A stretch of 6,292 bases of DNA, taken from Deltaproteobacteria bacterium. Lineage in GTDB: Bacteria; Desulfobacterota; Desulfobulbia; Desulfobulbales; BM004. The notes under the pieces are model-generated. The model made no database searches. It saw only the letters and a list, made by a program, of their open reading frames with translations, and was not told where the DNA came from. How positions within the stretch are numbered: the first letter of the stretch is position 1; each line of letters starts with the position of its first letter. The DNA lies in NCBI GenBank assembly GCA_019312985.1, contig JAFDCC010000064.1, positions 1 to 6,292 on the forward strand, given 5' to 3'. A program made the position numbers and the translations under genes. Below are positions 1-6,292 of this stretch, piece by piece.

Positions 1-200
1 GCCTTGCCGATCATCTTGATAAAAGAGCCCTTGTCTATGCCGATGTCCTTGCCGCATATACATTGTATCTTCTGGTCCCTGCCTGTAAAGCTATATTTTT
101 TGGTAATCCGTGCCTTGTGGCAGCGGAGAACCTCCCCCGGGCCGATCTTATCATATTTCCAGAGCTTGTTTTTGCATGCAGCACAGCGGATAACGAGCAC
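1..200 (-). CDS. Small cysteine-rich zinc-ribbon-like protein, 5' part (3' end outside window)
   Basis: Reading the minus strand from a GTG at 200-198 gives 66 uninterrupted codons that run off the left edge. The protein begins VLVIRCAACKNKLWKYDKIG, continues through a VLRCHK motif, and has a QCICGKDIGIDKG segment near the visible end. Cysteines fall at residues 6 and 9 (CxxC), 27 (followed by His28), and 47 and 49 (CxC), a layout typical of a small zinc-binding fold; many lysines suggest nucleic-acid or protein contact. The start is supported by AGGA at 210-207, six bases upstream of the GTG, and by the conserved-looking sequence beginning right after it. Lack of an ATG and of a stop in the window makes it easy to miss. 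It is transcribed divergently from the methyltransferase. I do not know a function; zinc binding is inferred from the cysteine spacing. Confidence 0.72.
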   Translation of the reverse strand, partial: MLVIRCAACKNKLWKYDKIGPGEVLRCHKARITKKYSFTGRDQKIQCICGKDIGIDKGSFIKMIGK

Positions 201-251
201 GGCAGTTCCTGGCAGGGTTGGTTGTGCCGGTCGGGCGCAGCCTCTGCCGGG

Positions 252-264
252 GCCGGGACCCGGC
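252..264. repeat. 13-base GC-rich palindrome (possible operator)
   Basis: GCCGGGACCCGGC is a perfect inverted repeat with 6-base arms around a single central A. The arms are too close to form an RNA hairpin, so if functional it would more likely be a protein-binding site in DNA. It lies about 50 bases upstream of the GTG start of the cysteine-rich gene. Chance occurrence in GC-rich sequence is quite possible. Confidence 0.3.
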
Positions 265-340
265 TCATGTCCCAGGCGGCGGGAGGGAACAGGCATTTGC
301 GCTCTTCACCGGCGAGCATTTCGGGACGCTTATTGTTTCT

Positions 341-368
341 TTGTTATTTGTCTCCCATTTTGTATTAT
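341..368 (+). promoter_or_regulatory. Candidate sigma-70 promoter for the methyltransferase gene
   Basis: TTGTTA at 341-346 (4 of 6 matches to the -35 consensus) is followed after 16 bases by TATTAT at 363-368 (5 of 6 matches to the -10 consensus). The region is AT-rich compared with its surroundings. Transcription would start near 375, giving a leader of about 60 bases before the ATG at 435. Assigned by eye only. Confidence 0.45.
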
Positions 369-434
369 GCCCTATCGGGACGAAAAATGAAACCGCCGGG
401 TGGCCGGCATGCATAGATATGAAAGGAGAGTACC

Positions 435-1427
435 ATGGGGAACGGAAAGGAGTGGGATGTCGGCCGCCTGCTGGGGAGTTCGAGCGCCTACTGGAACGCG
501 AGCACCATCCACGCCGGGGTAAAGCTGGAAATCTTCACGGTGCTCGGCGACAGGCAATTGACGGCTGCCGAGGTATGCGGCAGGACCGGGGCCAGTGAAA
601 GGGGCATGACCATGCTTCTCAACGCCCTTACCGCCATGGGACTCCTGGAGCATGACGGCGAGCTCTACGGAAACACCGGCTTCAGCAATTCCTTTCTGGT
701 GAAGGGCGAGCCCGGCTATATCGGCTACATTATCATGCACCATTTCCACCTGGTGGACGCCTGGGCCCGGCTGCCGGAGGCGATCCTCAGCGGCGCGCCG
801 GTGGAAAAGCGCTCCCACGGTGAGGATGTCGAGCGGGAAAGTTTCCTGATGGGCATGTTCAACCTCGCCATGGCCATAGCGCCGAAAATAACGGCAGCCG
901 TCAACCTGGAGGGAAAGCACCACCTGCTCGACCTGGGGGGCGGCCCCGGCACCCACGCCATCCACTTCTGCCTGGCCAACCCCGGGCTCCGGGCGACGAT
1001 TTATGACCGGCAGGCCACCGCGCCCTTTGCCGAAAAAACAACGACGCGTTTCGGGGTGGCGGACCGCATAGATTTCCTGGCCGGCGATTTCAACACGGAC
1101 CCTCTCGGCGGCCCTTATGACGCTGCCTGGCTGTCGCAGATACTCCACTCCAATTCACCGGAGGAATGTGAAGCGCTCATCAACAAGACAGTGCAGGCCC
1201 TTGAGCCGGGCGGGCTTATCCTGGTGCACGATTTCTTCCTGAACGACACCATGGACGGCCCGCCGTTCCCGGCGCTTTTTTCGTTGAACATGCTCCTGAG
1301 CAACCACGGCCGCTCCTATTCGGCAAAGGAGGTGGGGGACATGATGGCCCGGGCCGGAGCCCGGGACATTCACCGCCTCGACTTCCAGGCTCCCAACGAC
1401 TCAGCAATCCTCTGCGGCACCGTCTGA
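435..1427 (+). CDS. SAM-dependent methyltransferase, O-methyltransferase family 2 type
   Basis: A 330-residue protein with the architecture of family 2 O-methyltransferases (the acetylserotonin / hydroxyneurosporene O-methyltransferase type): an N-terminal winged-helix dimerisation domain (about 12-95), then a Rossmann methyltransferase domain (about 105-330). The N-terminal part has the typical AYWNASTIHAGVKLEIF opening and a helix-turn-helix-like stretch with LTAAEVCGRTGAS. SAM-binding motif I is LLDLGGGPGTHA at 164-175; an acidic residue ending the next strand (Asp191) would contact the SAM ribose; AGDF lies at 216-219. The post-motif LEPGGLILVHDFFL is at 256-269. His238 in SQILHSN sits where plant-type enzymes keep the catalytic histidine, but the usual following Asp is Ser. 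The start is clear: AAAGGAG at 422-428, six bases before the ATG. No biosynthetic neighbours are visible, so the substrate cannot be named. Length is normal; nothing looks broken. Confidence 0.88.
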   Translation: MGNGKEWDVGRLLGSSSAYWNASTIHAGVKLEIFTVLGDRQLTAAEVCGRTGASERGMTMLLNALTAMGLLEHDGELYGNTGFSNSFLVKGEPGYIGYIIMHHFHLVDAWARLPEAILSGAPVEKRSHGEDVERESFLMGMFNLAMAIAPKITAAVNLEGKHHLLDLGGGPGTHAIHFCLANPGLRATIYDRQATAPFAEKTTTRFGVADRIDFLAGDFNTDPLGGPYDAAWLSQILHSNSPEECEALINKTVQALEPGGLILVHDFFLNDTMDGPPFPALFSLNMLLSNHGRSYSAKEVGDMMARAGARDIHRLDFQAPNDSAILCGTV

Positions 1428-1452
1428 AGGTCCCGGCCGGCTTCTTTAACGA

Positions 1453-1479
1453 TTGACGTTGGGGCAAAAGTGCTATACT
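1453..1479 (+). promoter_or_regulatory. Extended -10 promoter ahead of the M16 protease / rpe / pgi cluster
   Basis: TTGACG at 1453-1458 (5 of 6 matches to the -35 consensus) and TATACT at 1474-1479 (5 of 6) are separated by 15 bases. TGC immediately before the -10 makes an extended -10 (TGnTATACT), which compensates for the slightly short spacer. Transcription would start near 1486, about 37 bases before the ATG at 1523. It is the strongest promoter-like sequence in the window and probably drives the downstream genes as an operon. Confidence 0.65.
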
Positions 1480-4054
1480 ATTAATTATTTGACAATAAAA
1501 TCAGCTAAATAACTGTGGAAAAATGAAAACGACACGCGCCCTGTTCCTGCTTCTCAACATCCTCCTGGTGACAACCATGAACACTACACCCCTGACAGCA
1601 GAGGAATTGGCCCCCCACCTCCACAAGGCGATCCTGGACAATGGCCTGACCGTACTTGTCAGGGAGACGCCTGGAACGCGGGTGGCAGCGGTCGAGATCT
1701 GGGTCAAGGCCGGCTCTGTTTACGAAAATGCGGAAGAGGCCGGCATCACCCATTTTATCGAGCACATGATTTTCAAGGGCACGGAAACGCGGGGTCCGGG
1801 CGAGCTTGCCGGGGCCATTGAAAGGGTCGGCGGCCGCATCAATGCCTACACATCCTACGAGAACACGGTCTACCATGCCACCCTTTCCGCGGCGCACTGG
1901 GACATGGCGCTCGAGGTGCTGGCCGAGGCGGTTATGCACTCGGTGTTTGACCCGGTGGAGGTGGAACGCGAAATAAAGGTTGTCCTGGAAGAGGTTGCCA
2001 TGCGCTATGACCGGCCCAATATCATGATGTTCCAGGAACTGATGGCCGCGGCTTATAATCGGCACCCTTACCGGCTGCCGGTGATCGGCAACGAGGAGAC
2101 CATCAGGGGGTTCACCCGCGACAAAATCCTGGCGTACATGAAAAACCATTACTACCCCCGGAACATGATGGTCGTCGTGGCGGGGGACGTCGCCGGACCG
2201 GAGGTCATCGCCAGGGCCGCTGAAATAATGGGGAACATGGCGGCGGCCGATAGGCAGGCGGACTCCCTGCCCATGGAACCGGTGCAGGATGAGGCGCGGT
2301 TTTTTGCCCTGGAGGCAGAAATCATGCAGCCTCAGATGGCGATAGCCATTCCCATCTCGAAATTCAAAGATCCTGACACCCCTGTTCTCGATGTCCTGTC
2401 CGAGATAGCCGGGCGCGGTGAGACCTCGCGTCTCTACAGGAAGCTGCGGGACGAAAAGCAGCTTGTCTACGGCATCAATGCCATGGCCTTTACCCCCAAG
2501 GACCCCGGCATTTTCAAGATAAGCGCCGTTCTCGACGGCGGCAACATGCTCCAGGCGTTTGAGGCGGCGCTGGCGGAGCTGTTCAGGTTCAAGCATTTTT
2601 CCGTCACCGACGAGGAGCTGAAGCGGGCCAAGCGGCGGCTGGAAAGCGAATTTGTCTTTAACCTGGAGCGGGTCGAAGGCCAGGCGCGTGTTCTGGGCTC
2701 CTTTGAGATGATGACCGGCGACCCGCGGGAAGAACGCTACCTCGATAAAATTCGGGCCGTGACCGCGGAAGAGATCAAGAGCGCGGCCCGGAAGTACTTC
2801 AGCCGGGAGACCGCCACTGTCGGCTTCCTGGTGCCGCGGGGGTCTGGTTTTGCACCGGACAGGGAAACCATCGAGGCTGCCATCGCCAGGGCGGATGCGG
2901 CGGCAATCCAGAGCGACTCCGAGGCGCTGCTCCCCGATACCTACCTGACCCGGGTACACCGTTTCAGGCTGGAAAACGGTGTAACGCTCCTGGTGCGGGA
3001 GGACGACACGGTGCCGACTGTCGGCATCAGGGCCGTTTTTCCCGGCGGAATGCGCGCCGAAACCCCCGGGACAAACGGCGCCTTCTCCTATATCAGCGAT
3101 CTCCTTCCGAAGGGGACCAGGAAAATGACCGCCAACGAGTTTGCCGAGGAGGTGGCGGACATGGCAGGCGAAATAACCGGCTTCAACGGCAAGAACACTT
3201 TCGGCATAAAGGCGGACTTCCTGGCTCGCTTTTTCTCCGAAGGGTTAACCCTGGTCCGGGATGTTCTCCGGGAGCCGGCCTTTGACCCCATGGAGGCCGA
3301 AAAAATCCGGCCCGAGCTCCTGTCCCAGCTGAAACAGCAGGAGGACTCCCTGACCTCGCTTGCCTTCCAGGAATTTTACCGCCAGCTCTTTGACGGTCAC
3401 CCCTACGGCTTGAACAGCATCGGGTCCGAGGATGCAATCAAGAGTTTTACCGCGGAGGCCCTGGAGAGCATCTATTTTACGCATGCGAAGCCGGAGAACC
3501 TGGTTCTGACGGTTTCCGGCGATGTCAAGGCCGAGGAGGCCAGGGAGGTCGCCGCCAGTCTCTTCGGCGACTGGGAGCCTGCGAAGAAGGGCACAGCAAC
3601 GGATATCGAGGAGGATATCCTGCCGCCCGCCCCGCTGCGGGAGGAGAAGGTCCGGGAGATAACCCGCGACAAGGAGCAGGTGCACCTGGTAATCGGTTTC
3701 ATGGGCGCAGCGCTCAACGACAATGACCGGTTTGTTCTCGACGTGCTCGATACGATCCTCTCCGGCCAGAGCGGCAGGCTTTTCAGCGGGATGCGGGACA
3801 AGCAGAGCCTGGCCTACAGCCTCTCGTCCTTTGCGTTCTTCGGCCTCGACACCGGGGCATTGGGCATCTATATCGGCACCAGCCCGGAAAAGAAACAGCA
3901 GGCCATTGAGAGTGCCTGGCAGGAACTTGAAACCCTCCGCACTGAGCCGGTGGAGAAAGAGGAAATTGAACGGGCGAAAAACATTCTCATCGGCGAGTAC
4001 GAGCTGGCCATGCAGACCCACAGCGCCCAGGCCCTTGAACTCGGCCTGAACTAA

Positions 4055-4255
4055 ACCTACGGTTTGGGGCATGATTTCGGTAACAGGTACATCGAGGCCA
4101 TCCGTGAAGTTGACGGCGCCGCGGTTCTCGCCGCGGCACAGAAGTACATTCTGCCCGATGCCCATGTTATGGTGGCGGTCGGTGCCGGCCCCGGGGCAGA
4201 GACGGGGGAAGCGGCTGGAACCGAACCGGAAGTTCTGGCGGAAGAGGACGAGTAA
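4055..4255 (+). other. C-terminal remnant of the M16 protease frame after the TAA
   Basis: The 66 codons after the TAA begin TYGLGHDFGNRYIEAI and continue through a VLAAAQKYILP segment into HVMVAVG. They resemble the last helices and final beta strand of an M16 C-terminal subdomain, so this is the natural end of the upstream gene and not a separate protein. A highly acidic Ala/Gly/Glu-rich tail of about 20 residues follows. There is no frameshift, and third-position GC stays high (roughly two thirds), so the segment has not visibly decayed. No ribosome-binding site stands before the possible internal starts (TTG 4064, ATG 4168), which makes independent translation unlikely. Confidence 0.75.
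4118..4137 (+). other. GC-rich hairpin inside the post-stop M16 segment
   Basis: GCCGCGG at 4118-4124 pairs perfectly with CCGCGGC at 4131-4137 around a six-base loop (4125-4130). Seven consecutive G-C pairs would make a stable RNA stem. It lies about 63 bases after the internal TAA. No T-run follows, so it is not an intrinsic terminator. It may be chance within alanine-rich coding sequence. Confidence 0.35.
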
Positions 4256-4263
4256 AGGAGACG

Positions 4264-4278
4264 CCGGCAGCCTGCCGG
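4264..4278 (+). other. Small intercistronic hairpin between the M16 gene and rpe
   Basis: CCGGCA (4264-4269) and TGCCGG (4273-4278) form a six-pair stem with a three-base loop. The following bases are purine-rich, not a T-run, so it is not an intrinsic terminator. It could affect stability or processing of a shared transcript, but this is speculative. Confidence 0.3.
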
Positions 4279-4321
4279 GAAGATAAAGAGCAGCGAGATA
4301 AATTCTGACACAGGGAAAAAC

Positions 4322-5011
4322 ATGAGCGACATGCAGCAATTCATGCTGGCGCCCTCCATCCTGTCGGCTGATTTCAGCCGCCTTGGGGAGGAGATCAGGG
4401 CTGTCGAAAAGGCAGGAGCGGACGTTATCCATGTGGACGTCATGGACGGCCACTTTGTCCCGAACATCACCATCGGACCGCCGGTGGTGGCCTCGGTGCG
4501 AAGGATCACGGACCTGCCCCTGGACGTGCACCTGATGATCGCCGATGCGGACCGCTATATCGACGATTTTGCCAGGGCCGGGGCCGACTGGATCACGGTC
4601 CACGTTGAGGCGTGCCCCCACCTGCACCGTACCGTCGGCAGGATCAGGGAACTGGGCAAGAAGGCCGGCGTTGTCCTCAACCCGGCAACCCCTCTCGTCA
4701 GCCTCGATGAGATCCTGGGCGACATTGACCTCGTCATGCTTATGAGCGTCAACCCGGGGTTTGGCGGCCAGTCGTTTATCAGGTCATCCATCAACAAGAT
4801 ACGCACCCTCCGCAAGACCATCGAGGAGCGGGGGCTGGCGGTCGGCATCGAGGTCGACGGTGGCGTCAGCCCCGCCACCATAGAGGATGTCGCCGGTGCG
4901 GGCGGCAACATCTTTGTCGCCGGCTCGGCCGTGTTCGGCGAGGACGACTACGCCGGGGTTATCAGCCGGATGAAGTCCGCCTGCTCTGCCGCCCCGCAGA
5001 CGTGGACATAG
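4322..5011 (+). CDS. rpe: Ribulose-phosphate 3-epimerase
   Basis: A complete 229-residue TIM-barrel enzyme that interconverts D-ribulose 5-phosphate and D-xylulose 5-phosphate in the pentose phosphate (or Calvin) pathway in the cytoplasm. The family signatures are in order: [12 protein letters not shown] (10-21), [14 protein letters not shown] (35-48), LDVHLMI (67-73), [13 protein letters not shown] (141-153) and IEVDGGV (176-182). His37, Asp39, His70 and Asp179 are the expected divalent-metal ligands, and the two aspartates are the acid/base pair. GFGG (146-149) and the GSA stretch near 201 bind the phosphate. The start is preceded by AGGGA at 4312-4316, a moderate ribosome site. Met4 and Met8 are possible alternatives with no better site. 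The gene follows the M16 frame by 66 bases and precedes pgi by 33, consistent with co-transcription. Length is typical and all key residues are present. Confidence 0.96.
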   Translation: MSDMQQFMLAPSILSADFSRLGEEIRAVEKAGADVIHVDVMDGHFVPNITIGPPVVASVRRITDLPLDVHLMIADADRYIDDFARAGADWITVHVEACPHLHRTVGRIRELGKKAGVVLNPATPLVSLDEILGDIDLVMLMSVNPGFGGQSFIRSSINKIRTLRKTIEERGLAVGIEVDGGVSPATIEDVAGAGGNIFVAGSAVFGEDDYAGVISRMKSACSAAPQTWT

Positions 5012-5044
5012 TTTTTTTCGGACGGGCGGGAGAGGAGGCAGGCA

Positions 5045-6292
5045 ATGACGTGGCATACGAACGACTTTGAGGAGCTGCCGGTTTATGAAAAGCTGCTCAA
5101 GCTGGCCCGCAACCCCTTTGACCTGACGGCCCCCGGGGCCCTGTCCCCTGAACGCATAGGCCGCTATAAGAGCACGGCGGCCGGGTTTGACCTGCTCTAC
5201 AGCACCCAGCGCCTGGACGAAGCGGTGCTGGGCGGGTTGCAGCAGCTTGCCGACCAGGCCGGTGTCGTCGAGCAGTTCCTCGCCATGAAGCGCGGCGAGG
5301 TGATGAACCGGATCGAAGGGTACGACAGCGAGAACCGCCGGGCGCTCCACACCGCCTGCCGCGACATCTTCAGCGATGCGCCCGCCAACGGCGAGGCGAC
5401 GCAGCAGGCCCGGGAGCAGCTCGACAGGCTGCAGGCTTTTCTCGCCGGTCTTGACAGCGGCGAAATCGTCAATGCAGCCGGCAAGTCCTTTACCGACTAT
5501 GTCAATATCGGCATCGGCGGCTCCGACCTCGGGCCCCGCGCTCTCTACCTGGCCCTCTCCGCCTATGCCCGGCCCGAAAGGCGGGTCCGCTTCATTTCCA
5601 ACGTCGACCCCGATGACGCCGCCGCCGCCCTGCAGGGGCTCGACCTCTCCAGGACCCTGGTGGGGGTCGTCTCAAAGAGCGGCACGACCCTGGAAACGCT
5701 GACCAACGAGGAGATGGTCCGGGCTGCCTTCACAGGAGCCGGCCTCGACCCGGCGCACCACTTTGTCGCCATAACCGGTCAGGGAAGCCCCATGGACAAC
5801 CCGGCCAGGTACCTGCGCTCCTTTTACATGTTCGACTATATCGGCGGCCGCTTCAGCGCCACCTCCATGGTGGGGGCGGTGATGCTCGGCTTCGCCCTGG
5901 GGTATGAGGGTCTTACTGAAATCCTGCGCGGCGCAAACGATATGGACAGGGCAGCGGCGGAGCCGGACCTGCGGCAAAACCCGGCCCTGCTCCTGGCCAT
6001 GCTGGGAATATGGAACCGCAACTTTCTGGGGCATGAAACCCTTGCTGTTCTGCCATGCAGCAAGGCCCTGCTCCGTTTTCCGGCCCACCTGCAGCAGTGC
6101 GACATGGAGAGCAACGGCAAGTCGGTGACCAGGGACGGCGCACCGGTGTCGTTCGGTACCGGCCCCGTTGTCTGGGGCGAGCCCGGCACCAACGGCCAGC
6201 ACGCCTTCTACCAGCTCCTGCACCAGCGCACGGTCATCGTGCCGGCCGACTTCATCGGCTTCCGCCGGCGCCAGCCCGGTATGGACCTGGAA
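5045..6292 (+). CDS. pgi: Glucose-6-phosphate isomerase, 5' part (3' end outside window)
   Basis: The frame from the ATG at 5045 stays open for 416 codons to the right edge. It encodes most of phosphoglucose isomerase, which interconverts glucose 6-phosphate and fructose 6-phosphate in glycolysis and gluconeogenesis. Visible motifs are IGIGGSDLG (155-163), the phosphate-binding SKSGTT (210-215), the signature DYIGGRFSATSMVG (264-277), MESNGKSVT (354-362) and WGEPGTNGQHAFYQLLHQ (377-394). Glu355 and His386, 31 residues apart as in the rabbit and human enzymes, match the catalytic base and the ring-opening histidine. The C-terminal signature with the catalytic lysine would lie beyond the window, so roughly a fifth to a quarter of the protein is missing. 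A strong GGAGG at 5034-5038, six bases before the ATG, fixes the start. It follows rpe by 33 bases and is probably in the same operon. Arg395 replaces a glycine usual after the HQ pair. Confidence 0.96.
   Translation, partial: MTWHTNDFEELPVYEKLLKLARNPFDLTAPGALSPERIGRYKSTAAGFDLLYSTQRLDEAVLGGLQQLADQAGVVEQFLAMKRGEVMNRIEGYDSENRRALHTACRDIFSDAPANGEATQQAREQLDRLQAFLAGLDSGEIVNAAGKSFTDYVNIGIGGSDLGPRALYLALSAYARPERRVRFISNVDPDDAAAALQGLDLSRTLVGVVSKSGTTLETLTNEEMVRAAFTGAGLDPAHHFVAITGQGSPMDNPARYLRSFYMFDYIGGRFSATSMVGAVMLGFALGYEGLTEILRGANDMDRAAAEPDLRQNPALLLAMLGIWNRNFLGHETLAVLPCSKALLRFPAHLQQCDMESNGKSVTRDGAPVSFGTGPVVWGEPGTNGQHAFYQLLHQRTVIVPADFIGFRRRQPGMDLE

Larger units (their letters stand above)
201..434. other. 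Divergent intergenic region
   Basis: This stretch separates the minus-strand cysteine-rich gene from the plus-strand methyltransferase and should contain the control sites of both. Its half nearest the cysteine-rich gene (201-320) is GC-rich and includes a 13-base palindrome at 252-264. The other half (330-370) is AT-rich and holds a plus-strand promoter candidate. Open frames crossing it are not supported by start context or recognisable protein sequence. I see no RNA gene or known riboswitch pattern. Confidence 0.6.
1523..4255 (+). pseudogene. Two-domain M16 zinc protease interrupted by an in-frame TAA
   Basis: Codons 1-843 encode most of a two-domain M16 metalloprotease (pitrilysin / processing-peptidase superfamily). 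A TAA at 4052-4054 (codon 844) stops it, but 66 more codons continue in the same frame to a second TAA at 4253-4255. Residues 6-18 form a hydrophobic signal-like segment with possible cleavage near Ala26, so the protein probably acts in the periplasm. The inverted zinc motif HFIEH is at 77-81, with Glu156/157 in VVLEEV about 76 residues later as third ligand. The C-terminal M16 subdomain of the first half includes RLYRKLRDEKQLVYG near 303-317. The second half (about 473 onward) is catalytically inactive: Ser522, Ser525 and Asp526 align with His77, Glu80 and His81. It ends with LFSGMRDKQSLAYS (about 752-765). The ribosome site is weak (GGA at 1517-1519). Removing the internal stop gives about 910 residues, normal for two-domain M16 proteins. 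Nonsense mutation, sequencing error, or a truncated but active enzyme are all possible. Confidence 0.8.

Noticed and set aside
376..412. Minus-strand promoter for the cysteine-rich gene around a CATAAT hexamer (370-365 on the minus strand)
   Set aside because: The -10-like hexamer is acceptable, but the sequence 17 bases upstream (TTTCAT) matches the -35 consensus poorly, so I cannot support it.
4..416. Plus-strand and minus-strand ATG open frames across the left end
   Set aside because: The conserved-looking cysteine-rich protein on the minus strand from the GTG at 200 explains the region; the others lack ribosome sites and recognisable content.
372..1148. Long minus-strand open frame opposite the methyltransferase
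   Set aside because: Shadow of a GC-rich coding gene; no recognisable protein sequence, and the plus-strand gene has clear family motifs and a ribosome site.
1426..1447. Possible terminator after the methyltransferase (GAAG and CTTC flanking CCGGCCGG)
   Set aside because: Only a four-pair outer stem with no proper loop, and the trailing TTCTTT is not a continuous T-run.
1489..1494. Second TTGACA close to the M16 start
   Set aside because: It matches the -35 consensus perfectly, but no -10 lies at 15-19 bases; the nearest AT-rich hexamer is only 11 bases away.
1505..2959. 484-codon minus-strand open frame opposite the M16 gene, and a similar one at 3245-4627
   Set aside because: Both lie fully antisense to strongly recognisable genes and have low-complexity His/Arg/Gly-rich composition typical of antisense frames in GC-rich DNA.
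5012..5018. Run of seven T after the rpe stop, with a small TCTGC/GCAGA stem at 4987-5000, as an intrinsic terminator
   Set aside because: The stem has only five pairs and ends 11 bases before the T-run; the T-run is not directly attached to a hairpin. pgi follows closely with a strong ribosome site.

Overview
This 6.3 kb window is GC-rich, densely coding bacterial DNA with strong Shine-Dalgarno sites and sigma-70-like promoters. My impression from the protein sequences is an anaerobic deltaproteobacterium (Desulfobacterota, Geobacter/Desulfuromonas-like). That is inference without a database search. No tRNA, rRNA, CRISPR array, insertion sequence, prophage or integration signature is visible, and it reads as ordinary chromosome.

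Layout: (1) At the left edge, on the minus strand, is the 5' end of a small cysteine-rich, zinc-ribbon-like protein that starts at a GTG codon (1-200, cut by the edge). (2) A 234-base divergent intergenic region (201-434) holds a plausible plus-strand promoter and a GC-rich 13-base palindrome. (3) A complete SAM-dependent methyltransferase of the O-methyltransferase family 2 type runs from 435 to 1427. (4) A 95-base gap carries a good extended -10 promoter. (5) A two-domain M16 zinc protease with a signal-like N-terminus begins at 1523. Its reading frame is broken by one in-frame TAA at 4052-4054, yet M16-like sequence continues in the same frame to a second TAA at 4253-4255. (6) rpe (ribulose-phosphate 3-epimerase) is complete at 4322-5011. 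(7) pgi (glucose-6-phosphate isomerase) begins at 5045 and runs off the right edge.

The M16 gene, rpe and pgi lie on the same strand with gaps of 66 and 33 bases and no convincing terminator between them, so they probably form one transcript driven by the promoter near 1453-1479. rpe and pgi both serve central sugar-phosphate metabolism: the pentose phosphate pathway and the fructose-6-P/glucose-6-P step. The predicted extracytoplasmic protease has no evident functional link to them. The methyltransferase is probably transcribed separately.

The most notable observation is the internal stop in the M16 gene: nonsense mutation, sequence error, or (less likely) readthrough. I found no evidence of a new multi-gene system here.
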